Shown here one piece after another: positions 7,720-13,868 of a stretch of 17,890 nt of DNA. The notes beneath the pieces are model-generated. The model was not told where the DNA came from. It saw nothing but the letters and a program-made list of their open reading frames with translations, and did not search any database. The position numbers were made by a program, and so were the translations under genes. The stretch is from Actinomycetes bacterium (GTDB lineage Bacteria > Actinomycetota > Actinomycetes > Actinomycetales > Cellulomonadaceae): positions 1 through 17,890 of the forward strand of contig JAEYNO010000319.1 in NCBI GenBank assembly GCA_023412515.1, given 5' to 3'. Every line of letters starts with the position of its first letter. Positions within the stretch are counted from its first letter, which is position 1.

Positions 7720-8844
7720 TCAGCGAGCGCGGGCGGCGGCCTCGTAGGCCGTCACGTGCGCACGAGCCGCAGCCTGCCACGTGAAGGTGCGGGCGCGGGC
7801 GAGCCCCGCGGCGGCCAGGGCGGACCGACGCTCGGGGTCGTCGAGCAGCGCCCCCAGCGCGAGCGCGATGTCGTGGGCGCCGGTGCCGCAGTACGCGACC
7901 GCCTCGCCGCCGACCTCGGGCAGCGACAGCTCCCGGGTGGTCAGCACGGTCGCGCCGCACGCCATCGCCTCGAGCACCGGCAGGCCGAACCCCTCGCCGA
8001 GGCTCGGGTAGGCCACCACCCGCGCACCGGAGAGAAGGCCCGCCAGGTCGTCGAGCGGCAGGTACCCGGGCCGGCGGACGACCAGTCCGTCGGGGACCTC
8101 CGCGAGCGCGGCGTCGACGCCGTCGTCCCAGCCGGCACCCCCGGCGAGCACGAGCGCGGGCGCGTCGGACCGCGCGCCGCACGCCTCGACCCACCCGCGC
8201 ACGAGCGCCGGGACGTTCTTGCGTGGCTCGATCGTCCCGAGGAACGCGACGTAGGGCCGGTCGCCGATGTCCAGCGTGCGGCGCACCCGCGCGCGGTCGG
8301 CGTCCCCGACCGGTCGGAAGCGCTCGGTGTCCACGCCGTGGTACGCGACCGTGAAGCGGCCCGCCGGCGCCCCCGTCCACCGCACGACCTCGTCACGCGT
8401 CGCCAGCGACGGCACCACCACGTCTGCGGCCCGCCGGACGGCGACGCGCGTGGCCGCGCGGAAGAACCGGGCCTTGGTGGCCACGTGCAGCCCGGGGTGG
8501 GAGAAGAACGTCGCGTCGTGCAGGGTCACCACGACCGGCGACCGCGACGCGAGCGGCACGGTGTAGTGCGGGCTGTGCACCACGTCGGGACGGCGACGCG
8601 CGATCACCAGGGGCAGGCCCGTCTGCTCCCACGCGAGGCGCACGGGGCGACGGCCCAGCGCCGCCGGTGCGGGCAGGACGCGCGCTCCCGGGGCGAGCGA
8701 GCGGAGCAGCTCGACGTCCCGCGGCTGTGCGACGACCTCGAGGTCCACGCCCTCGCGCACCAGCGCGGGCACGATCTCGTCGGTGTACCGACCGACACCA
8801 CCGCGGTCGGCCGGCACGGCCGTCGCGTCGAGCAGGACGCGCAC
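7720..8844 (-). CDS. GT4 family glycosyltransferase (mannosyl/rhamnosyltransferase-like)
   Basis: This 374-residue GT-B enzyme is a retaining GT4 by its motifs. RGGVGRY (14-20) forms the N-terminal glycine loop, followed by SPHYTVP (91-97) and LHDATFFSHP (108-117). EPRKN (206-210) is the phosphate-binding region. The E-x7-E motif is E284 and E292 in EGFGLPVLE, followed by AMACGATV. Many relatives are GDP-mannose-dependent or dTDP-rhamnose-dependent, but the donor cannot be read here. The start is GTG at 8844. The ribosome site is weak (GAGGA lies about 15 bases upstream). It heads a three-gene minus-strand operon with the GT2 and the epimerase, transcribed away from the divergent DPM-like GT2. 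Confidence 0.92.
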   Translation of the reverse strand: MRVLLDATAVPADRGGVGRYTDEIVPALVREGVDLEVVAQPRDVELLRSLAPGARVLPAPAALGRRPVRLAWEQTGLPLVIARRRPDVVHSPHYTVPLASRSPVVVTLHDATFFSHPGLHVATKARFFRAATRVAVRRAADVVVPSLATRDEVVRWTGAPAGRFTVAYHGVDTERFRPVGDADRARVRRTLDIGDRPYVAFLGTIEPRKNVPALVRGWVEACGARSDAPALVLAGGAGWDDGVDAALAEVPDGLVVRRPGYLPLDDLAGLLSGARVVAYPSLGEGFGLPVLEAMACGATVLTTRELSLPEVGGEAVAYCGTGAHDIALALGALLDDPERRSALAAAGLARARTFTWQAAARAHVTAYEAAARAR

Positions 8845-8920
8845 CGTCTCACCCCGTCCTCGTCCTCGGCGTCGGGACCGCGCGCCCCGACGGGCCGCTC
8901 GGCGAGCGCCCCAGGACGGC

Positions 8921-8927
8921 TAAGGTA
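8921..8927. promoter_or_regulatory. Symmetric TAnnnTA element, candidate shared -10 of a divergent promoter
   Basis: The heptamer TAAGGTA reads TAAGGT on the plus strand (8921-8926) and TACCTT on the minus strand (8927-8922). Both fit the TAnnnT -10 box. On the plus side transcription would start at or next to the GTG at 8935, making that mRNA leaderless, and no ribosome site is present there. On the minus side the leader to the GT4 start would be about 70 bases. The -35 regions are weak. Confidence 0.5.
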
Positions 8928-8934
8928 CTGGCTC

Positions 8935-9678
8935 GTGGCCGGACGAGATGAATCCAGGCTCCTCGTGATCGTTCCCGCGTGGAACGAGGAGGAGTCCCTC
9001 CCCGCGGTCCTCGCCGAGCTCAGGAGCTCGCTGCCCGAGGCGGACGTGCTCGTCGTCAACGACGGCTCCACCGACCGGACCGCGGCGGTGGCGCGCGCCG
9101 ACGGTCGCACGATGGTGCTCGACCTCCCCCTCAACCTCGGGGTGGGCGGGGCGATGCGCGCCGGCTACCGCTTCGCGCTGCGACGCGGGTACTCGCGGAC
9201 GGTCCAGGTCGACGCCGACGGCCAGCACGACCCGGCCGACGTGCGACGTGTCGTCGACGCGCTCGACGCCGAGGGCGCCGACGTCGTCATCGGCGCGCGG
9301 TTCGCCGGGCTGGGGACGTACGCGGTGCGTGGACCCCGCCGGTGGGCGATGACGGTGCTGTCGTGGTCGCTGTCGCGCGTGGCAGGGACACGCCTGACCG
9401 ACACCACGTCGGGGTTCCGGGCGTCCAACCGGCGCGCCGTCGAGCTGTTCGCCCGCGAGTACCCCGCGGAGTACCTCGGCGACACCGTGGAGTCCCTGGT
9501 CATCGCGTGCCGCGCCGGCCTGCGGGTGCGCCAGGTGGGCGTCGAGATGCGGCCACGCTCCGCCGGGACCCCCTCGCACTCCCCCGCCAAGGCCGCGCTG
9601 TTCCTCGGGCGGGCGCTCGTGGCGCTGGTCATCGCCCTGTCCCGCCCGATGGGCCGACCCGTGAGCGAGACCCCCTGA
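8935..9678 (+). CDS. Soluble GT2, dolichol-phosphate-mannose-synthase-like
   Basis: This 247-residue protein matches the catalytic domain of DPM-type synthases, which transfer a sugar from a nucleotide donor to polyprenyl phosphate. Motifs are VIVPAWNEEESLP, VNDGSTDRT, LNLGVGGAMRAGYRFA, the metal-binding DAD at 93-95 in QVDADGQHDP, GARFAG and DTTSGFRASNR. Unlike the GT2 at 1130-2074 it has no C-terminal two-helix anchor. One weakly hydrophobic stretch near the end (ALFLGRALVALVIALS) may associate with the membrane. The missing helices may be supplied by the DUF2304 protein, whose ATG overlaps this gene's TGA. The GTG at 8935 follows a -10-like box by eight bases and has no ribosome site. The polyprenol role is inferred from family. 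Confidence 0.9.
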   Translation: MAGRDESRLLVIVPAWNEEESLPAVLAELRSSLPEADVLVVNDGSTDRTAAVARADGRTMVLDLPLNLGVGGAMRAGYRFALRRGYSRTVQVDADGQHDPADVRRVVDALDAEGADVVIGARFAGLGTYAVRGPRRWAMTVLSWSLSRVAGTRLTDTTSGFRASNRRAVELFAREYPAEYLGDTVESLVIACRAGLRVRQVGVEMRPRSAGTPSHSPAKAALFLGRALVALVIALSRPMGRPVSETP

Positions 9679-10103
9679 TGATGACCGGATACGCCTTCGC
9701 GCTCGGCGCGTGCCTCCTGCTCGTCGTGCTCCTCGTGGTGCTGCTGCGGACGCGGCGGCTGCGCGAGAAGTACGCGATCACCTGGATCGTCCTCGGTGCG
9801 GGCGTCTGCATCCTGGGCGCCTTCCCCCAGGCCGTCGCCTGGCTGTCGTCGCTCGTCGGGGTGCAGACGCCGAGCAACCTGCTGTTCGCGGTGGCCCTGG
9901 TCGTCCTGCTGTGCGTCTGCGTGCAGCTGAGCGTGGAGATCACGGCGCTCGAGGAGGAGACCCGGACGGTCGCGGAGGAGATCGCCCTGCTGCGGCTGGA
10001 CGTCGAGACGGCCCTCGGACGGCACGACGGCGCGGTCACCGGGTCGCGTCCGGACCCCGCGCCCGCCCCGACGGCGACGGACGACGGCCCGACGCCCGTC
10101 TGA
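9678..10103 (+). CDS. DUF2304 small membrane protein
   Basis: This 141-residue protein has three predicted membrane helices (about 4-23, 34-57 and 66-84). The first loop carries RRLREKYAITWI (26-37), the hallmark of DUF2304. TPSNLLFAVA (64-73) is also typical. Residues 85-115 are rich in Glu and Leu and could form a short coiled coil, and the last 30 are Pro/Ala/Asp-rich and probably disordered. DUF2304 genes are commonly found beside DPM-like GT2 genes, and the biochemical role is not established. Here the ATG shares one base with the upstream TGA (TGATG), so the two proteins are made together. A second ATG follows at once and would serve equally. It may anchor the GT2 or move its lipid-linked product across the membrane (inference). 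Confidence 0.88.
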   Translation: MMTGYAFALGACLLLVVLLVVLLRTRRLREKYAITWIVLGAGVCILGAFPQAVAWLSSLVGVQTPSNLLFAVALVVLLCVCVQLSVEITALEEETRTVAEEIALLRLDVETALGRHDGAVTGSRPDPAPAPTATDDGPTPV

Positions 10104-10111
10104 CGGGCGTC
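10091..10111. terminator. Bidirectional terminator hairpin between convergent genes
   Basis: GACGCCCGTC (10091-10100) and GACGGGCGTC (10102-10111) are perfect inverted repeats separated by one T, so a stem of about eight pairs with a five-base loop would form. The hairpin contains the TGA of the DUF2304 gene and ends three bases before the stop of the convergent GT2 gene. It can serve both strands. Confidence 0.7.
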
Positions 10112-10113
10112 GG

Positions 10114-10902
10114 TCAGCGCGCCGGCCGGCCCCGTCGCGCGCCGGAGCGGCGCAGGCGGCGCCGCAGCTCGACCACGCAGCGCACCAGCAGCAACCGCGA
10201 CCGCAGCGCGGCCACGACGCCGCGGGGCCGGTCGGGGCTGGCGTTGTCCTGGTGGTAGCGGCGGAGCACGACGACGTCGTCGACGTGCGCGATGCTGCCG
10301 GCGAGGTTCCCGTACAGCGCGAACCACAGGTCGTGCGACTCGCGCAGGCCGGCCGGGAACGGGGTCGCGATCTCCAGCGCCTCCCGGCGCAGCCCCATGG
10401 CGCAGCCGAAGTACGGGCGGGCACCGGCCAGGACCCCCAGGACGTTGCGGACGTGGTGCCCGGAGTCGGACGCCCGCAGCCGCCACCCGGGACGACCGAG
10501 CGGGGAGTGGATCGAGTCGGGCCCGCCGAGCGTCGCCAGGTTGCCCGCGACGACGTCGTGGTCCTGCAGCGCGGCCAGCATCACCTCGACGCGCCCCGGG
10601 ACCCACACGTCGTCCTGGTCGCTGAGCAGCAGGTAGGCGCCCCGCGCGTGCTCGAGCGCGGTCGCGAACGCGCGCACGTAACCACCGTTGACGGCCTGCT
10701 CGACGATCCGCAGCCGAGGGTCGTCGATCTGCCGCAGGACGTCCGTCGTGCCGTCGGGCGACGCGTCGTCGACCACGACCAGCTCGTCGTCGGGGCCGAT
10801 CTCGGCGAGCACCGAGGTCACCTGCTCGGCCACCCAGCGCTCGCCGCGGTAGGTCGCCATGCAGACGCTGACGCGGACGGCCGGGCGGGGTGCGGGGCTC
10901 AT
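10114..10902 (-). CDS. GT2 family glycosyltransferase, rhamnosyltransferase-like
   Basis: This 262-residue GT-A enzyme shows VSVCMATYRGERWVAEQ (11-27), VVVDDASPDGT, VNGGYVRAFATALE and the metal-binding DQDD at 95-98 in LLSDQDDVW. RESHDLWF (187-194) holds the probable catalytic-base region. This set of motifs is typical of O-antigen transferases that use dTDP-rhamnose, which fits the nearby rfbA, although the donor is not proven. The final 35 residues are very basic without membrane helices and may bind acidic lipids. The ATG at 10902 overlaps the flippase TGA (ATGA). The next codons give a short Pro-rich lead before the first strand. It is the last gene before a convergent terminator. Confidence 0.9.
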   Translation of the reverse strand: MSPAPRPAVRVSVCMATYRGERWVAEQVTSVLAEIGPDDELVVVDDASPDGTTDVLRQIDDPRLRIVEQAVNGGYVRAFATALEHARGAYLLLSDQDDVWVPGRVEVMLAALQDHDVVAGNLATLGGPDSIHSPLGRPGWRLRASDSGHHVRNVLGVLAGARPYFGCAMGLRREALEIATPFPAGLRESHDLWFALYGNLAGSIAHVDDVVVLRRYHQDNASPDRPRGVVAALRSRLLLVRCVVELRRRLRRSGARRGRPAR

Positions 10903-12176
10903 CGGGCGCTCCGGGGTCGGGTGAGGCGGGCGAGATGGACGACCAGACCGGCCGCGGGGCCGCCCAGGAGGGCGACCACGCACCGGGACTCGAGCGAGCC
11001 CGGCAGCAGGAGCAGCAGCAGCGTCACCGCGACGGCGACCAGCCACCCCGCGACGAACGCCGCGTGCTCCGTCAGCGCCTGGCTCAGCGCACCGGTCAGG
11101 GTCAGCGAGGCCACGAGCACGGCGGCCGCGGCGAGCCCGGCGAGCACCGCGCCTCCGACCTCGTACTCGGGGCCGAGCACGACGCGCAGCAGCAACGGCC
11201 CCAGCAGGTAGGCACCGACCGCCACCACCGCACCGACGGCCGCGACGACGCGGACGATCGGGACGAGCGCACGCAGCCCCGCGTCGCGGTGCGCGACGAA
11301 GTGCGCGACCGCGACCCCCTGGTACGCGTTCAGCGGCACGAGCAGCGGCGCGCGGGTCAGCGCGACCGCCATGAGCAGCGGGGCGGCCTCGGCGTACGCG
11401 CCGGGGGGCGTCGTGAGCGCGAGCAGCACGGGGAAGCCCACCACCAGCAGCGAGCTGGCCCCTTGCGCGACCGACGTCGCGAGCACGCGACGGGCGAGCA
11501 CCGGCACGGGCTCGTCGGTGCGCGCGAACGCGGCGTCCCGCGCGACGCGCGACGTCAGCAGGACCAGGAGCCACGCGCTGGACCCGGCCACGACGCCACC
11601 GGCCAGGCCCGCGACGCCGGAGCCCGCCAGCGCTGCGGCGATCACGACGGCGGCACGCAGCAGTGCGTCGGCGCCGATCAGACGCGTGTAGGTCCCCCAG
11701 GCCCGACGGCCTGCGAGCGCCCCGACGACGACCGCGTGGCAGGCGTACGACGCCACCGCCAGGCTCACGAGCAGTGCGAGCCGGGGGCCGCGCCCCGGAG
11801 GGAACACGGCCGCGCCCCACCACGTCGCCGTGGCGGCGCCCACCGCGCCGAGCAGCACGCCCGCGACCACCCCCACGGCCAGCACCCGGGGCCCGCCGCC
11901 GCTTTCGCGCGGCGCCGCGCCCGCGGCGGCGGACGCGGTCGTGCGCGTCATCTCGACGGACAAACCGCTCAGCACGCCGAAGCACGCGAAGACCGTCGAC
12001 CAGAACGTGACGAAGACGGTGTTCTCGGCCACCGGGAGCAGCCAGGTGGCGACCAGGAGCACGAGGTAGCCGGTGCCGGCCGAGAGCGCCGCCGCGACGG
12101 CCACGCGCACCGAGTCGCGCCGCCCGATCGTCGTGCGCTCGCCCGCCGGTTCGGGTGCCACGTCCGGGCTGGTCAT
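10899..12176 (-). CDS. Wzx-like polysaccharide flippase (MOP superfamily)
   Basis: This 425-residue protein has about twelve membrane segments and no large soluble domain, as expected for a lipid-linked oligosaccharide flippase of the MOP (MATE/Wzx) type. The early motif GLSVEMTR (71-78) after the second helix, a charged loop GRRAWGTYTRLIGADALLR, and LTRAPLLVPLNAYQG in the second half are typical of actinobacterial members. It would carry the undecaprenyl-diphosphate-linked repeat unit to the outside. The ATG at 12176 follows a GAGAGGA ribosome site. It overlaps the GT2 gene downstream by four bases. A MATE drug exporter is unlikely given the glycosyltransferase neighbours. No Wzy polymerase is recognised next to it. 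Confidence 0.82.
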   Translation of the reverse strand: MTSPDVAPEPAGERTTIGRRDSVRVAVAAALSAGTGYLVLLVATWLLPVAENTVFVTFWSTVFACFGVLSGLSVEMTRTTASAAAGAAPRESGGGPRVLAVGVVAGVLLGAVGAATATWWGAAVFPPGRGPRLALLVSLAVASYACHAVVVGALAGRRAWGTYTRLIGADALLRAAVVIAAALAGSGVAGLAGGVVAGSSAWLLVLLTSRVARDAAFARTDEPVPVLARRVLATSVAQGASSLLVVGFPVLLALTTPPGAYAEAAPLLMAVALTRAPLLVPLNAYQGVAVAHFVAHRDAGLRALVPIVRVVAAVGAVVAVGAYLLGPLLLRVVLGPEYEVGGAVLAGLAAAAVLVASLTLTGALSQALTEHAAFVAGWLVAVAVTLLLLLLPGSLESRCVVALLGGPAAGLVVHLARLTRPRSAR

Positions 12177-12217
12177 GTGGTCCTCTCGGTCGGCCGGGCG
12201 TGGTCGCCCCGGGCGGC

Positions 12218-12231
12218 ACGTAGTGTACGTT
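12218..12231. promoter_or_regulatory. Divergent promoter with symmetric -10 and 13-base palindrome
   Basis: The 61-base gap between the flippase and the plus-strand GT2 contains ACGTAGTGTACGT (12218-12230), a perfect inverted repeat (ACGTA-GTG-TACGT). Its core TAGTGTA gives TAGTGT on plus and TACACT on minus. A second plus box, TACGTT (12226-12231), lies exactly six bases before the GTG at 12238, the spacing of leaderless actinobacterial mRNAs. The minus-strand leader would be about 39 bases and includes the flippase ribosome site. Confidence 0.55.
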
Positions 12232-12237
12232 GACGCC

Positions 12238-13167
12238 GTGACCCGCCAGCCCGACGACGGAGCGGACCGGGTCGACCACGGGACGGACCGAGTGCCTCGG
12301 GTGGCCGCGGTGGTCACCGCCTTCCGACCGGGACCCTCCCTGACCCTCGTGTGCGAGAGCGTCGTCGAGCAGGTGGACGTGCTGGTGGTCGTGGACGACG
12401 GCTCACCCGCGGACGACGGCTCGACGCAGCGCCTGCTGGACGCGTGCCGTGCGCTCGGTGCGCACGTCGTGCGGCACGACGCGAACGAGGGCATCGGTGC
12501 CGCGCTCAACACCGGGACCCGCAGGGCGACGGAGCTGCTCGACGGCGAGGGGTACCTCCTCACGCTCGACCAGGACTCGACCGTGCCGCCCGGGTACGTC
12601 GCGTCGCTGGTCGAGGCCGGGCGGGCGGCGGGCCGGCACGGGTTGCGGGTCGGCCTGGTCGGCCCGGCGACCGTCGAGGGCATCGGGTCGATGGCGGCCC
12701 GCCGGACGCCTGCGGGCGACGTGGTGGGCGACGAGCCGATCCAGTCCGGGCTCCTCGTCCCCCTCGCGGCGCTCGACGCGCTGGGCGGCTTCGACGAGGG
12801 CCTGTTCATCGACGGGGTCGACTCGGACTTCTACCTGCGGGCGCGAGCGAGCGGGTGGGTGACCGTCGTCGCGCCGGGCACGCACCTGGGCCACCGCCTG
12901 GGGGCCGACCACGAGGTCGGGGGCGTGCACCTCACGCACGCCGCCGCGTTCCGCTACTACTACATCGCCCGCAACCGGGTGCTGCTGCTGCGGCGGTACG
13001 CGCGTACGGCCCCGGCGTGGTGCGCGCGTGCCGTGTTGAAGGACCTGCGTCACCTCGCGGTCACGACGCTCGCGGTCCCCGGGCGCGGGGCACGGTGGAG
13101 GGCGACGCTCGCGGGTCTGCGCGACGGGGTGCGCGGCGTCACCGGACGCCGTCCCGGATTGCCCTGA
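12238..13167 (+). CDS. Rhamnosyltransferase-like GT2
   Basis: This 309-residue GT-A protein resembles the rhamnosyltransferase family (RfbN/WbbL type). VAAVVTAFRP opens the fold and VVDDGSP follows. NEGIGAALNTG contacts the nucleotide, and DQDS (111-114) in LTLDQDSTVPPGY is the family's characteristic variant of the DxD motif. FIDGVDSDFYLR (190-201) and FRYYYIARNRVLLLRRY (238-254) are also characteristic. It probably adds L-rhamnose from dTDP-L-rhamnose to the lipid-linked glycan. The first 20 residues are Asp/Arg-rich and poorly conserved, so a downstream GTG at 12292 is an alternative start. The GTG at 12238 is preferred because a TAnnnT box sits six bases upstream. It is divergent from the flippase and is transcribed alone. 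Confidence 0.9.
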   Translation: MTRQPDDGADRVDHGTDRVPRVAAVVTAFRPGPSLTLVCESVVEQVDVLVVVDDGSPADDGSTQRLLDACRALGAHVVRHDANEGIGAALNTGTRRATELLDGEGYLLTLDQDSTVPPGYVASLVEAGRAAGRHGLRVGLVGPATVEGIGSMAARRTPAGDVVGDEPIQSGLLVPLAALDALGGFDEGLFIDGVDSDFYLRARASGWVTVVAPGTHLGHRLGADHEVGGVHLTHAAAFRYYYIARNRVLLLRRYARTAPAWCARAVLKDLRHLAVTTLAVPGRGARWRATLAGLRDGVRGVTGRRPGLP

Positions 13168-13193
13168 TACGTCGTCGGCCGGACGGGTGAGCC

Positions 13194-13209
13194 GCGGCGG
13201 ACACGCCGC
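13194..13209 (+). terminator. Weak hairpin after the rhamnosyltransferase gene
   Basis: GCGGCG (13194-13199) pairs with CGCCGC (13204-13209) around a GACA loop in the 113-base gap before the next gene. It is short and has no T-tract. It could terminate the glycosyltransferase mRNA, but in DNA this GC-rich such a stem could occur by chance. Confidence 0.3.
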
Positions 13210-13280
13210 ACGAGGCCCCGGACGGACCACCTCTCCCGGGTGACACTGGTCGCCCCTCGTCCCTTCATCGGAGCTGTCTC

Positions 13281-13868
13281 ATGCGTGCCAGGTCGGTCGT
13301 GCTCGTGGTCCTCGGCGTCGCCGCCCTGGTCGGTGTCGGCGTGTGGGTCGCCGTGGTCGCGCTGCAGCCCGGCAACGAGCCCGGTGGCGCCACGGTGTCA
13401 CCCACGCCGTCCGCGACCACGAGGGCCCCCGGCACGACCACGACCCCACGCACCACCACCACGCCCTCGGCCGCCACGCCGTCGCCCGACGCGACGGACC
13501 CGGCGGCCCCCGACGACGGGACCACCCCGACGGCGGCGCCGTCCCCGCCGCCCACCGGCGCGCCCGACCAGCGACAGGAGACCGCCGTGACGATCGTGAC
13601 GGCCGACACCGCACCGTCCGGCGACCTCGAGGTCGGCGCGTTCGTCGCCGCGATCGACGACGGCGGCACCTGCACCCTGACCGCCACGTCCGGGGCGCGC
13701 ACGCTGTCGGCCACGACGTCGGCCGTGCCGGACGCGACGACCACGAGCTGCGGTGCGCTGTCGCTCGCGGCCGCGGACCTCGCACCCGGAACCTGGCGCC
13801 TGGCGGTGGCGTACGCGTCCGCGACGCTGCGCGGCACGTCGGCGCCCGTCCAGGTCACGGTCCGATGA
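13281..13868 (+). CDS. Membrane-anchored or secreted protein with Thr/Pro linker and small Cys-paired domain
   Basis: I do not recognise a named family for this 195-residue protein. It starts with three charges and a hydrophobic stretch (about 5-28) without a clear cleavage site, so it is probably a signal anchor. Residues 36-98 are a Thr/Pro/Ala/Ser-rich linker, the kind that spans the cell wall and is often O-mannosylated in actinobacteria. Residues 100-195 alternate hydrophobic residues like an all-beta, Ig-like domain, with two cysteines (131 and 157) placed to bond. The ATG at 13281 has a GGAG site seven bases upstream. Its TGA overlaps the next gene's ATG, so it is probably made in step with that secreted repeat protein and may act with it at the surface. 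Confidence 0.82.
   Translation: MRARSVVLVVLGVAALVGVGVWVAVVALQPGNEPGGATVSPTPSATTRAPGTTTTPRTTTTPSAATPSPDATDPAAPDDGTTPTAAPSPPPTGAPDQRQETAVTIVTADTAPSGDLEVGAFVAAIDDGGTCTLTATSGARTLSATTSAVPDATTTSCGALSLAAADLAPGTWRLAVAYASATLRGTSAPVQVTVR

Noticed and set aside
13381..13580. Low-complexity ACC/ACG-rich tract as a DNA repeat or regulatory element
   Set aside because: It encodes the Thr/Pro/Ala linker of the membrane-anchored protein in frame, and the repetition follows from the amino-acid composition.
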